DNA of 53,475 nt from an uncultured Solirubrobacteraceae bacterium (GCA_902806205.1 CADCVR010000076.1:1-53475), one strand, 5' to 3'. Positions 9,558 to 17,945 are shown, counted from the first letter of the stretch. Numbers and translations: made by a program. The notes: generated by a model from the sequence alone, not told the origin.

Positions 9558-11432
9558 TCATGTTCCGGTGCGGTTCATGAACTCATAGAGCTGGCGTGCC
9601 GTCTTGCCCGGCAGCCCGGGCACCGCCTCGAGCTGGTCGCGTGTGGCGCCCATCACCGCTTCCGGTGAGCCGAAGTGCTTGAGCAGAACCCGCTTGCGCG
9701 ACGGGCCGATGCCCGGCAGGCCGTCGATGATCGAGCTGGTCATCGCCTTGTCGCGACGCTGGCGGTGGTGGCTGATCGCAAAGCGGTGCGCCTCGTCGCG
9801 GACACGCTGCAGCAGCTGGAGCTCCGGGGTGTCGTGGGCGAGCACGACGGGCTCCTTGCGGTCCGGGAGGAAGACCTCCTCGATGCGCTTGGCCAGCGAG
9901 ATGATCGCCACGCCGCGCTCGCGGAAGTCCTTCAGGACCTTCAGGCCGGCCGAGAGCTGTCCCGGCCCGCCGTCGACGACCACGACGTTCGGGAGCGCCG
10001 CGAAGGACTCGTTGCGGTTCGGGTCGTGCGGAGAGAGGTCCTGCTGCACCGTCCACTGCTTCAGGCGGCGCGCGAGAACCTCCTCCATCGCCGCGAAGTC
10101 GTCGGGAACACCCTCCTTGAGGCCCCGGAGGGTGAAGCGGCGGTAGTCGGACTTCTTCGGCGCACCGCCCTCGAAGACGACCATCGAGGCGACCGTGTGC
10201 GTGCCCATGAGGTTCGAGATGTCGAAGCACTCGATGCGCAGCGGCAGCGTGTCGAGGCCGAGCGCGTCCTGCAGCGCGTCCAGCGCGACGACGCGCTGCT
10301 GTCGGGAGCGCTCGTTCTTGAGCTTCTCCTGGTCGAGCGCGAGCGCCGCGTTGCGCTCGGCGAGATCGAGGATGCGGCGCTTGTCGCCGCGCTCGGCGGC
10401 ACGGACCTCGACCCTGGCCCCCCGCCGCCGGCTGAGGGCCGCGCCGACGACGTCGCGATCCTCCACGTCGGCCTGGACGATGATCTGCGCGGGGATCGCC
10501 AGCGAGCCCGAGTAGAACTGCAGCAGGAACTCCGTGGCGACCTCCCCCACGCCGCCCTCCTGGAGGTTCTCGAGGTAGAACGACTGGCGGTCGGAGAGCA
10601 CGCCGTCGCGAATCTGGAAGACCTGCGCGTTGGCGTCGACGCCCTCCACGGCGACCGCGACCGCGTCCATGGTCCCGACAGCCTCGTTGGAGACGCGCTG
10701 GCGCTGGAGGATCTGCTGGACGGCCGAGAGCTTGTTGCGCTGCAGCGCCGCCTCCTCGAACTCCTGGGCGGCCGCGGCCTCCTGCATCCGGCGCTGCAGG
10801 TCGCGCTCGATCTCCTTGTAGCGACCGCTCAGGAACGCGACGACGCCGTCGATCGCCTCGCGGTACTGCGCGCGGTCCACGCCGTAGTCGACGCAGGGCG
10901 CGCCACAGCGCTTGATGTAGTAATCCAGGCACGGCGAGCCCGAGCGCCGGCCGGGCTCCACCCCGGCGCACGAGCGGTATTGGAAGACCTTGCCGAGCAG
11001 CTCGAGCGTCGCGCGGGTCCGCTTGGCGTTGGAGTACGGCCCGAAGTACAGGCGGTCGCGGCGGTGGCGCTCCCGGGTGAAGTACACCCGCGGGAACTCC
11101 TCGTCCGTGGAGATCGCGATGAACGGGTAGCTCTTGTCGTCGCGCAGCTTGATGTTGAAGCGCGGCTTGTACTGCTTGATGAAGCCCTGCTCGGTGAGCA
11201 GGGCCTCGCTCTCGGAGGCGACGAGGAGGAACTCGATGCGGTCGACGACGCTCGTCATCTCCACCGAGCCGCGGGTGACCGGATTTGCGAAGTGGCCGGC
11301 GACGCGCTTCTTGATCGACTTCGCCTTGCCGACGTAGATGACCTTCCCCTTGTCGTCGCGGAAGAGGTACACCCCCGGGCCGTCGGGGAGGGTCCTGCGC
11401 TGCGCGACGAGGCGTTCGGTGCGGTCGGACAT
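9558..11432 (-). CDS. uvrC: Excinuclease ABC subunit C
   Basis: Makes both incisions in nucleotide excision repair with UvrB. Domain order: GIY-YIG nuclease (PGVYLFRDDKGKVIYVGKAK, about residues 20-40), a cysteine cluster RSCAGVEPGRRSGSPC then KRCGAPC that matches the Fe-S region of UvrC, the UVR/UvrB-binding segment near 205-240, the RNase H-like 5' nuclease domain (VVVDGGPGQLSAGL) and C-terminal helix-hairpin-helix motifs (IDGLPGIGPSRKRVLLKHFG, AVPGLPGKTARQLYEFM). 624 residues is normal. A TATCGT hexamer 9 nt before the ATG suggests a near-leaderless transcript. Confidence 0.97.
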   Translation of the reverse strand: MSDRTERLVAQRRTLPDGPGVYLFRDDKGKVIYVGKAKSIKKRVAGHFANPVTRGSVEMTSVVDRIEFLLVASESEALLTEQGFIKQYKPRFNIKLRDDKSYPFIAISTDEEFPRVYFTRERHRRDRLYFGPYSNAKRTRATLELLGKVFQYRSCAGVEPGRRSGSPCLDYYIKRCGAPCVDYGVDRAQYREAIDGVVAFLSGRYKEIERDLQRRMQEAAAAQEFEEAALQRNKLSAVQQILQRQRVSNEAVGTMDAVAVAVEGVDANAQVFQIRDGVLSDRQSFYLENLQEGGVGEVATEFLLQFYSGSLAIPAQIIVQADVEDRDVVGAALSRRRGARVEVRAAERGDKRRILDLAERNAALALDQEKLKNERSRQQRVVALDALQDALGLDTLPLRIECFDISNLMGTHTVASMVVFEGGAPKKSDYRRFTLRGLKEGVPDDFAAMEEVLARRLKQWTVQQDLSPHDPNRNESFAALPNVVVVDGGPGQLSAGLKVLKDFRERGVAIISLAKRIEEVFLPDRKEPVVLAHDTPELQLLQRVRDEAHRFAISHHRQRRDKAMTSSIIDGLPGIGPSRKRVLLKHFGSPEAVMGATRDQLEAVPGLPGKTARQLYEFMNRTGT

Positions 11433-11471
11433 CCACTTCTGACGATAGGAGCGCCGCGGGCGGCCGGCGCG

Positions 11472-11795
11472 TCAGGCGACCATCGCCTGCTTCACCGCGG
11501 CACGGATCGCCTTCTGCACCCCGTGAGCCTTGAAGTCCTTACCCCACTCCGAGCCCAGGGGTGAGTTCTTGGAGCGCCCCCGAACCACGAGGTCGGTCCC
11601 TGACGCCCCCGGGGCCACGGTGGCGAACAGCTCGTCGTGCCAGCCATTGAGCGTGACCCCGGTCGACAGCCGCGCGGTCCTGTTCACGTCGTCGACGTCG
11701 CGGAGGTCCATCGTGGCCGTGCCACGCTTGAACGCGGTCCAGACGGACTCGGGGTCGAGGTCGAAGTGCTCGGTGAACAGCTCGCGTTCGTCCAT
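11472..11795 (-). CDS. Hypothetical protein, 107 residues
   Basis: I do not recognise the family. The protein has no signal peptide or membrane helix; it starts MDERELFTEHFDLDPESVW, contains a beta-rich centre (ATMDLRDVDDVNRTARLSTG, ELFATVAPGASGTDLVVRGR) and ends with a basic amphipathic helix (AHGVQKAIRAAVKQAMVA). The alternation of strands and the final helix are compatible with a small SRPBCC/START-like fold, but this is a guess. The ATG at 11795 is supported by a TACGCT -10 hexamer at 11802-11807, 6 nt upstream, as in other leaderless genes of this window. It is just downstream of DUF2294 and upstream of uvrC. Confidence 0.6.
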   Translation of the reverse strand: MDERELFTEHFDLDPESVWTAFKRGTATMDLRDVDDVNRTARLSTGVTLNGWHDELFATVAPGASGTDLVVRGRSKNSPLGSEWGKDFKAHGVQKAIRAAVKQAMVA

Positions 11796-12063
11796 CGGGC
11801 GAGCGTACGTCACCCGGCTCGTGGCGCGCCAGGAGCTAGGCCCCAGCCCGCAGGCCTCGCCGAGCGCCCCGCGTCGATGCACAGCGTCTCGCGCAGTCCC
11901 GGGTTGTGCAGCGCCGCAGAGGTTCTGCGCGATCGCGTCGAGCCGCGCCTGGGCGTCAGCGACCATGGCCCGCCGCCTCGATGATTCCGCGCGGCGCCGG
12001 GCTCGACGCTCTTCACCACGGTGCAGTTCTCGGGCGGCAGCCTGATCCGCCGGCCAGGCGACG
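11796..12063. other. 268-bp stretch without a confident gene
   Basis: Apart from the -10 region of the 107-residue hypothetical gene, I see no complete gene here. On the minus strand two frames carry short gene-like fragments (for example VADAQARLDAIAQNLCG), with no start signal and no family match, which could be the decayed 5' part of an older gene. No tRNA, terminator or long inverted repeat is evident. Confidence 0.4.
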
Positions 12064-12489
12064 TCAGGCGTCGCGGGACGCCGGGACCCTGTCGAGGACG
12101 AAGATCTCGAACGCGCGAACGGGGTCGAAGACGATCTGGCTGTGATACGTGAGCACGCGGCTGCCGGTGATCTCCTCGATCGTCTTCGTGGCGGTCTCGC
12201 TCATGACCGCCTGGAAGCGCAGGCGGAAGCTGCGCACCAGGTCCACCTCCCCCGCGGCGAGCATGGTCTGCTCGTTGCGCGTCAGCCCGCCCTCGAGAAC
12301 GACGAAGACGTAGGTGTCGTTGAGGAACGTCTTGGCCCGCTCCGGCCCCTTGCCGTACAGCTCCTTCTTCAGGCCGACCATCGCCTCGGAGATGCGCGCC
12401 CGCATAGAGCCCTGTGGGTCGGGGGCCCGACCGCCGTCGGCGTCCCCCAGTTCGGCGGGAGTCTGCACACGAGGAGGCTCCGGTCCCAT
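12064..12489 (-). CDS. DUF2294 domain-containing protein
   Basis: A 141-residue protein whose core fits DUF2294: ISEAMVGLKKELYGKGPERA, then a strand DTYVFVVLEGGLTRNEQTML, a central helix LRFQAVMSETATKTIEEITG and the final strands VLTYHSQIVFDPVRAFEIFVL. The family is soluble and its function is not established. The ATG at 12489 is preceded by TAGGCT 10 nt upstream, which supports it; a shorter start at 12405 (MRARISEAM) would begin exactly at the domain and is also possible, since residues 1-28 are Pro/Gly-rich and unlike the family. Confidence 0.8.
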   Translation of the reverse strand: MGPEPPRVQTPAELGDADGGRAPDPQGSMRARISEAMVGLKKELYGKGPERAKTFLNDTYVFVVLEGGLTRNEQTMLAAGEVDLVRSFRLRFQAVMSETATKTIEEITGSRVLTYHSQIVFDPVRAFEIFVLDRVPASRDA

Positions 12490-12558
12490 GGAGGACCGGA
12501 GCCTACCTCAGACCCGTCGGAGGCTCGGGCTCGCTCGGTGCTGCGCGGGCTCGGGGCT

Positions 12559-12840
12559 CTACCCGTGATCGTCGTCCGTGTACGGGTCGCGACTGCCGGC
12601 CTTGGCCAACCCGCGGCTCACCATGTAGGCGGCCGAGACGATGGCGACGTACAGCCATGCCTGGCGCGCGATGAACTCGTCGGTGCCCTCTGTGTCTCCG
12701 CCCTTGATGAGCAAGGCAGCGAGCAGGATGCCGACCGTCACTGCAGCCCAGACGTACAGCTCGCTCGTCTTCGACGAGTGCTTGGTCTCCGTCGAGCGAC
12801 GCACGGCGGTCGAGGGTCGTGTTCCGGGATCGTTAGCCAT
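12559..12840 (-). CDS. Small two-helix membrane protein
   Basis: 93 residues: a Ser/Thr-rich polar N-terminus, a first membrane helix (LYVWAAVTVGILLAALLI), a short loop with acidic residues (KGGDTEGTDEFI), a second helix (AWLYVAIVSAAYMVSRGLA) and an acidic C-terminus ending YTDDDHG. No family recognised. The start is supported by a GGAGG ribosome-binding site. It is divergent neither with nor obviously co-transcribed with its neighbours, and no function can be assigned. Confidence 0.75.
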   Translation of the reverse strand: MANDPGTRPSTAVRRSTETKHSSKTSELYVWAAVTVGILLAALLIKGGDTEGTDEFIARQAWLYVAIVSAAYMVSRGLAKAGSRDPYTDDDHG

Positions 12841-13039
12841 GGTGTACCTCCAGAGTGAGAGTTGTCGTGCAGAGCCGCCTCGCGACCGACCCCGCCCGAG
12901 CGTGGTCGCCGCGCAACCCTCTGAAGTGCGATGGCTCACCGGGCGGACCTCCCACCGCCGCAGCCGGCAGCGACCTACCCAACTCCTGAGAGCTTTCAAA
13001 CGGCGTCGGCCACCCGCGCGACCCGGAGTGCCCGGCGCT

Positions 13040-14347
13040 TCAGGCCACCAGGCGCACCTTCATCTCCCCGGCGACCCCGCCGTCCAGGCCGGCTCCGCGC
13101 AGCAGCGCGAGGATCTGCGCGACGTATCTCTGCGTCTCGCGGTACGGCGGGACGCAGCCGCAGGCCTCCACGGCCCCCGGCCCGGCGTTGTAGGCCGCCA
13201 GCGCCAGCGGCACCGACCCGAATCGCCGCAGCAGGTCGCGCATGAGGTGGGCCTGCGCATCGATGCTCGCCGCCGCGTCGAACGGGTTGCGCAGCCCGTA
13301 GCCCCGCGCCGTCCCCGGCATGAACTGGGCGATGCCCTGAGCGCCGGCTCCGGAGACCGCGAACGGATTGAAGTTCGACTCGGCGTAGAGCTGCGCCGCC
13401 AACAGCGCCCCGGAGACGTTCCAGCGCTGCGCCGCGCGAGCGATCGCGGGCGCGTACCGCTCGGGAACGAAGCTCGGCAGCGCGGTGCGTCCGTCCGCCT
13501 TGTAGCCGAGCGATGCGGTTCCCGCGTTGAGCGTGTAGCCGTAGTGCCATGGCTCCCACGCGTAGCGGCGCACGAAGTGGAAGCGCTTCGCGTTGGCCAG
13601 CAACCAGGGGTAGGCCGCGTTCGGACCCAGATCGAGTTCCGTGCCGAGACGGTGCAGCGATCTGCCGGGCGGGGCGACCCACTTGGGGTCGGGATGTCGG
13701 GCGAACAGCACGGCCTGCTCGGCGTCGGAGCGGTAGCCGCTGACGACGATCAGCGCATGACCGTCCTTGCGCGCGGCGGCGGTCAGGCGGTCGAAGGCAG
13801 CCGCGACGTCGGGGCGCATCGGCTTGCCCTGGCGCGTGGCGTACGGCCCGGCGTACTCCCCCGCGTTCTGCGGACCCGGAAGCGCCGCGTCGTCGAAGGC
13901 GGCGACGATCTCGGCCTCCGCGCGCGTCCCGGCGACGACGTCGTCGCCGACGCCGAGCGTATCGAGCACCGTGACGCGAACGCGGGTCGGGGCGGTCGAG
14001 GCGGCGTCGGGAAACGACACCGCGATGGCATCGACCCCGTTCTCGCGCGCGACCGCTCGGGCCGCCTCGCGGGCGCGGGCGAGGTACCCGTCGCGCTCGA
14101 GGTGCATCTGGTCCGCCCGGCCGGCCACCACGGCCGGCCGGAACAGGCGGGGGTAGGCGACGGCCATCGCCCGCGCCGCAGCCAGCGCCGACAGGTCGGC
14201 GGCCCGCTGCTGGTCTCCGCGCCCCGTCAGCCCCGACGCGATCGCCGCCAGGATCGCAGCGCCGAGGAGGAGGAACGCCAATCCGCCGATCACGAGCGCG
14301 ATCGCCTGGCCGGACTCGTCTGGCGCCCCGGTCCGCGGTGCGATCAT
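13040..14347 (-). CDS. TadG-like / VanY-type peptidase / lytic transglycosylase fusion
   Basis: A 435-residue three-part protein. Residues 1-60 are a TadG-like N-terminus: ESGQAIALVIGG with a hydrophobic helix, then RGDQQRAADLSALAAARAMA. Residues about 165-272 match M15/VanY D-Ala-D-Ala carboxypeptidases: SGYRS, then S230-L-H232-R-L-G-T-E-L-D239 (SxHxxGxxxD) and W-E265-P-W-H268, giving the His/Asp/His zinc set with Glu 265 as likely base. Residues about 295-420 are an SLT domain with catalytic Glu 323 (YAESNFNP), GAQGIAQFMPGTA and LAAYNAGPGAV. It overlaps the preceding gene by ATGA. A single exported enzyme could thus cut both stem peptides and glycan strands where a Tad-like apparatus crosses the wall (inference). 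Whether the N-terminus is processed is unclear, as the +5 Glu of true pseudopilins is absent. Confidence 0.88.
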   Translation of the reverse strand: MIAPRTGAPDESGQAIALVIGGLAFLLLGAAILAAIASGLTGRGDQQRAADLSALAAARAMAVAYPRLFRPAVVAGRADQMHLERDGYLARAREAARAVARENGVDAIAVSFPDAASTAPTRVRVTVLDTLGVGDDVVAGTRAEAEIVAAFDDAALPGPQNAGEYAGPYATRQGKPMRPDVAAAFDRLTAAARKDGHALIVVSGYRSDAEQAVLFARHPDPKWVAPPGRSLHRLGTELDLGPNAAYPWLLANAKRFHFVRRYAWEPWHYGYTLNAGTASLGYKADGRTALPSFVPERYAPAIARAAQRWNVSGALLAAQLYAESNFNPFAVSGAGAQGIAQFMPGTARGYGLRNPFDAAASIDAQAHLMRDLLRRFGSVPLALAAYNAGPGAVEACGCVPPYRETQRYVAQILALLRGAGLDGGVAGEMKVRLVA

Positions 14348-15720
14348 CGCAGCGCCTCCAGCGCCTGACCGACCGCCGCGCGCCGCATGGCCGCGCCATG
14401 CCGGGCGGCCAACGGCACCGCCTGCACCAGCGCACCGGGCGCCACCTCGGTGAGTTCGGCAACCGCCAGGGCGGAGAGGGACGGCGGAGCTCCGGCGGCG
14501 ACCACGACCAGCACGAGATCCTGACCGGCGACCAGCGCATCGACTCCGGGGCGGCGTACACCGGGCCACAGCGTCACCATCGGCGCGCCCGGAGCCCGCG
14601 CGTCGACCGCGGCGAAGAGCGCGCGGGCGTTCTCGGGCGCATCCGGTAGCAGCGCGCCCACCACCCGTCCGCGCGCGGACGCCGGGTGGCCGTCGGTCAC
14701 CAGCCGGCGGGCGACGCGCCGGGCGCTTGGCGCCGCCGGACGGAGCGGTCCAAGCGGACGCGCCGGTGCCCTCCCATGGTCGGGCGGCGGGGAGCAGAGC
14801 GCCGCGCAGCGCGCGGTCGGCAGGCGCGCCAGACGTGCAGCGAGCGCCCACGCGAGACTCGCTCCGGCCTGCTCGCCACCGAGGACGCAGACGCGCAGGC
14901 CACACGCGCCCAACGCCGAGATCAGGCCGGAAGCTCCGGCCGGCGCGGCCGCAGCGACCGAAGCGGCCGGCGCGACGGCAGCGACCGAAGCGACCGGCGC
15001 GGCCGAAGCGACCGGCGCCGCCGGCGACGGAGCTCGCCGAACTGTTCGAGGCCTCTCCCGTTCAGCCCGCAGGACGCCGGACGGGTCACCCTCCCCGCTC
15101 GACTCGGGCGCGTCCGGGGTCGCCGCGCGGAGTGACGTCAGACCGAGCTCGCGTACCCGAGCCGGGTGCCCCTCCGGCGCGGTGCTGCGCGAGACCCCCA
15201 GCGCGGCGCTTCGGTGCTGATCGGCGGGCACGACCAGAAGCACCGGACCGCTGGACGGCGCGCCCGCGCGACGGGTGGGCCGAGCCGCGTCGTCGATCGC
15301 CGCGGCCGCGCCCGGCAACGACGTGCCGTCGATCGCCGCCGCGGCATCGAGGGTCGTCGAGCCCTGGGCTGCTGCGGCGGGAGCGACAGACCCGCCGCCC
15401 GTGTCCCGTCCAGGCGACCGCTGCACCCGTCCGCCGCGTGCCGGTCGTGGCTTGCGGCGCCCTGGGGACCGCGGCGCCGGGAAGGAGACCGTGCGGCTTT
15501 CGACGGGCGACGGTGGCGGCCAGGGCGCCGCCGATGGCTCCGGCCCCGCCGTGCTCGAAAGCGACGGCTCGGGAACGGACGCCGACGCTCCACTGCCCGT
15601 CGGGGACGACCCGGCCCCGGACGACGGCCCCGCGCGACATGCGCCACGCCGCGCAGCCGTGGCCGACAGCCCGCCGGGCGGCGTGACGAACAGGGCCACC
15701 AAGCGCTCGACGGCGCTCAC
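14344..15720 (-). CDS. Low-complexity protein of the Tad-like operon, possibly with a degenerate MinD/TadZ-like domain
   Basis: 458 residues with GTG start overlapping the upstream TadE-like stop (GTGA) and a 3' ATGA overlap with the fusion gene, so it is certainly translated within this operon. Residues 1-270 are Pro/Ala/Ser/Arg-rich and disordered, ending in imperfect Ala-Pro-Val-Ala-Ser repeats encoded by GCGACCG-rich DNA near 14940-15020. The C-terminal third is ordered: GLRVCVLGGEQAGASLAWALAARLARL resembles the deviant P-loop region of MinD/ParA-type TadZ/CpaE proteins but lacks the Walker lysine, followed by strands QDLVLVVVAAGAP and a final helix. The relation to TadZ is inference; without it I would call the protein unknown. 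Confidence 0.7.
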   Translation of the reverse strand: MSAVERLVALFVTPPGGLSATAARRGACRAGPSSGAGSSPTGSGASASVPEPSLSSTAGPEPSAAPWPPPSPVESRTVSFPAPRSPGRRKPRPARGGRVQRSPGRDTGGGSVAPAAAAQGSTTLDAAAAIDGTSLPGAAAAIDDAARPTRRAGAPSSGPVLLVVPADQHRSAALGVSRSTAPEGHPARVRELGLTSLRAATPDAPESSGEGDPSGVLRAERERPRTVRRAPSPAAPVASAAPVASVAAVAPAASVAAAAPAGASGLISALGACGLRVCVLGGEQAGASLAWALAARLARLPTARCAALCSPPPDHGRAPARPLGPLRPAAPSARRVARRLVTDGHPASARGRVVGALLPDAPENARALFAAVDARAPGAPMVTLWPGVRRPGVDALVAGQDLVLVVVAAGAPPSLSALAVAELTEVAPGALVQAVPLAARHGAAMRRAAVGQALEALR

Positions 15721-16166
15721 GCGTCCTTCCCCGCGCGGGCGTGGACGGTGCTCTCGAGCAGGCGCGCGAGGCCGGGCACCAGCGTGGGCGGTCGCATGCG
15801 GACCGTGACGTCTCCGCCACGGACGGTGATGGTCATGCGGGTGGTCGACCAGCCCGGCACGGCGTCGCGCGCGGCGCCGCGCGCGTCGGCGCGCTGCAGC
15901 AGCGCCACGGCACCGGCCCCGGCGGCATGGCCGGCGAGCTCGCGAGTCGCTCCCGCGGCGAGGAACTGAAGCGCGGTGAGCATGACCGCGACCGCGACCG
16001 GCAGCATCGCGACGAGCTCGACGCTCGCCTGGCCACGCTGCACCGGGCCCCGGCCAGGACGGGGCGGCGCCGGCGCCGCCCCGCCGTGTCGGCTCCCGAC
16101 GAGACGGGGGTCGCACTCCACGGCTGCCCGAGCGCCGTGCGCCCGGAGTTCGACGGCGCCGCTCAT
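15717..16166 (-). CDS. TadE-like pseudopilin (second of pair)
   Basis: 149 residues. The TadE/class III signal RG-QASVELVAMLP is at 44-56: Gly 45 before the predicted cleavage, Glu 50 at +5, then a hydrophobic helix. A 44-residue polar leader precedes it, longer than usual, so the true start may be internal. The mature part is a small alpha/beta domain (GAVALLQRADARGAARDAV, MTITVRGGDVTVRMRPP). It overlaps its upstream paralogue by 4 bp and the downstream gene by 4 bp. Predicted minor pseudopilin of a Tad/Flp-like system that needs a TadV-type prepilin peptidase encoded elsewhere. Confidence 0.82.
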   Translation of the reverse strand: MSGAVELRAHGARAAVECDPRLVGSRHGGAAPAPPRPGRGPVQRGQASVELVAMLPVAVAVMLTALQFLAAGATRELAGHAAGAGAVALLQRADARGAARDAVPGWSTTRMTITVRGGDVTVRMRPPTLVPGLARLLESTVHARAGKDA

Positions 16167-16519
16167 CGCTGCCCCTGCGGCGCGAAGTGCGCCTCGCGCG
16201 CGACCGCGCCCAGCCGGCCGTCGCCGCCGGGCACCACGACGGGGACGGTGAGGCGCACCGCCACCCGGCCGTCGGCCGTCGTCTTGACGCGCACGTCGTC
16301 GCGCAGGCGCACGGGCAGCGCGGCGCGCGCGCCGAGGGTGGCGTCGTCGCCGAGCGCCTGAGCGCGCGCCGCGGCGCGTGCGGCCGTGCCCGCCAGCCAG
16401 GCGGCCTGGCCGGCGACGGCGACCTGCCAGCCGACGGTGGCGAGCGCCGCCATGAGCGGCAGGAGCGCGACGAGCTCGACGCTTGCCTGACCGCGCTCGC
16501 CGGGAGGACTGTGGGGCAT
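16163..16519 (-). CDS. TadE-like pseudopilin (first of pair)
   Basis: 118 residues and first gene of the Tad-like operon. The prepilin signal is ERG-QASVELVALLPLMAAL, with Gly 10 at -1 and Glu 15 at +5, followed by a single hydrophobic helix and a mature domain of helices and strands (VRVKTTADGRVAVRLTVPVV). It is clearly a paralogue of the next gene (shared GQASVELVA). No Shine-Dalgarno is visible; a TAGTTT hexamer lies about 30 nt upstream. None of the core Tad genes (ATPase, TadB/TadC platform, secretin, Flp pilin) is in the window. Confidence 0.85.
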   Translation of the reverse strand: MPHSPPGERGQASVELVALLPLMAALATVGWQVAVAGQAAWLAGTAARAAARAQALGDDATLGARAALPVRLRDDVRVKTTADGRVAVRLTVPVVVPGGDGRLGAVAREAHFAPQGQR

Positions 16520-16596
16520 GGCCGCACCATTGCGGCGGACCGCGTCACGAAACTAGACGCAGGTGTCGCAGAAGTGCGCGGGAAGGCGCGCGAGGC

Positions 16597-16956
16597 TCAG
16601 TACGCGTCGTTGCGGTGCTGCCGGTACACCACGACCAGCGAGTAGGACGCCGCGACGATGACCGCGAACCACAGCAGCGTGCCGGCCGTGGTGTCCCACA
16701 GGCGCTCGCGGATGGCCATCATCAGGACCGCCGCGCCCAGCGCCCCGTAGAGCATCCCGCGGTACCGGTCGCCGAGCGAGAAGATCGCGATGCGGTGCTC
16801 CCGGTACAGGCGCCATCCGATGAACGCGATGCTCACGGTGATGAGGATCGACAGGACCGCCTGGACGAACGAAGCGGTCCTGCCACCGCCCGGAATCCCG
16901 TAGACCGCGCCGGCGAGCACCAGGACGATGAGGACGTTGCGGGCCGTGGCGCTCAT
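16597..16956 (-). CDS. Small polytopic membrane protein
   Basis: 119 residues with four hydrophobic helices: VLIVLVLAGAVYGI, FVQAVLSILITVSIAFIGW, GMLYGALGAAVLMMAI and TLLWFAVIVAASYSLVVVY. A short basic loop (RLYREHRIAIFSLGDRYR) lies between helices 2 and 3. No family is recognised and no catalytic motif is visible. The start has a GGAGG ribosome-binding site and a TAGATT hexamer upstream. It lies between the Tad-like operon and the response regulator but need not belong to either. Confidence 0.75.
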   Translation of the reverse strand: MSATARNVLIVLVLAGAVYGIPGGGRTASFVQAVLSILITVSIAFIGWRLYREHRIAIFSLGDRYRGMLYGALGAAVLMMAIRERLWDTTAGTLLWFAVIVAASYSLVVVYRQHRNDAY

Positions 16957-16977
16957 GCGCCTCCGAATCTAGCGCTG

Positions 16978-17032
16978 GGAGACTGTTGAAGTACTCGCGC
17001 GCCCGGCCGGAGGCGATGAATCAACAGCCTCC
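16978..17032 (-). terminator. Inverted repeat directly after the response-regulator stop
   Basis: GGAGACTGTTGA (16978-16989) pairs with TCAACAGCCTCC (17021-17032), 11 of 12 positions, across a 31-nt GC-rich loop. It starts at the regulator's stop codon. There is no T tract, so termination efficiency is uncertain. Confidence 0.4.
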
Positions 17033-17880
17033 TAGGCCAGCTGGGCCGCTTCAAGCGGATGGCGCACCGAAGGGTCCGACGGGGATCCCTCCGGCGGCGG
17101 CACGTCGGCCAGCGCGGCCGCCTCGGGATCGGCGGGCTCGGGCGCGAAGCGATAGCCCACGCCGAAGTGCGTGTGGATGTAGCGCCAGTCCGGCGACGCC
17201 TTCTCGAGCTTCTGACGCAGCTTGCGCACGAACACGTCGACGGAGCGATCGCCACGGGCCATCGCGTAGCCCCACACCCGCTGGTAGATCTCCTCGCGCT
17301 CGAGCACCCGGCCCTCGGCGGAGGCGAGCAGCTCGATGAGCTCGAACTCACGGCGGGTGAGGTCGATGGAGATGTCGGCCACGAACGCCTGGAAGCGGTC
17401 GGCGCGGATCGCGAGCTCGCCGGCGACCACGGAGGCGCCCGCCGTCCGCGCCTCGGTCCGCCGGCGGCGGCGCACGACGGCCTCGACGCGCGCGATGAGC
17501 TCCTCGGGGTGGCAGGGCTTGGTGAGCCAGTCGTCCGCGCCCTGACGCAGGCCGCGGACCCGCTGGGCGACCGTCGACTGGCCGGTGCACACGATCACGC
17601 CGAGGCCCGGCAGACCGACGCTCAGCTTCCCGAGGTACTCCCAGCCGTGCTGGCCGAGCGCGCCGAGATCGACGACCACGGCGCTGAGGCGCATCGCGAC
17701 GATCGTCTCGACGGGAACGGCGGTGGCCAGGACGCGGTGCTCCCAGCCGAGGCGCTCGAGGCGCTTGGTGAGCACCTGGAGGAAGCCGGAATCCGTGTCG
17801 ATGACCGCGATGCGCGGCGGTGCTGACCCGGCGGGCGCAGCAGGGCGCTCAAGCTCCGCGCCTGGGAAGCGGTCCGTCAT
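17032..17880 (-). CDS. OmpR/PhoB-family response regulator
   Basis: 282 residues: a receiver (IAVIDTDSGF start, phospho-acceptor Asp in AVVVDLGALG, TGQS, LTKPCHPEELIARV with the conserved Lys-Pro) and a winged-helix output domain (LTRREFELIELLASAEGRVL, then RSVDVFVRKLRQKLE, wing IHTHFGVGYRF), ending with an acidic tail of about 35 residues. It lies just upstream of phoU/pst on the same strand, so a PhoP/RegX3-like role in phosphate control is likely but inferred. No histidine kinase is adjacent. TAGACT at 17888-17893, 7 nt before the ATG, suggests a leaderless transcript. Its output domain resembles the receiver-less protein at 22.6 kb. Confidence 0.9.
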   Translation of the reverse strand: MTDRFPGAELERPAAPAGSAPPRIAVIDTDSGFLQVLTKRLERLGWEHRVLATAVPVETIVAMRLSAVVVDLGALGQHGWEYLGKLSVGLPGLGVIVCTGQSTVAQRVRGLRQGADDWLTKPCHPEELIARVEAVVRRRRRTEARTAGASVVAGELAIRADRFQAFVADISIDLTRREFELIELLASAEGRVLEREEIYQRVWGYAMARGDRSVDVFVRKLRQKLEKASPDWRYIHTHFGVGYRFAPEPADPEAAALADVPPPEGSPSDPSVRHPLEAAQLA

Positions 17881-17927
17881 GCGCCGCAGTCTAGGGGCGG
17901 ACCCGGACGGCGGGAGTCCCGTCAGGA

Positions 17928-17945
17928 GAAGATCACTGGATCTTC
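17928..17945. other. Perfect hairpin between phoU and the response regulator gene
   Basis: GAAGATC-ACTG-GATCTTC is a perfect 7-bp stem with a 4-nt loop, 34 bp after the phoU stop. Low GC for this genome and no T tract, so it may be a weak terminator of the pst-phoU operon or an operator. Confidence 0.35.

Noticed and set aside
9675-11564. 629-codon plus-strand open frame opposite uvrC
   Set aside because: Composition is that of a mirror frame (runs of Arg/Val/Leu/Glu without motifs) and uvrC is unambiguous.
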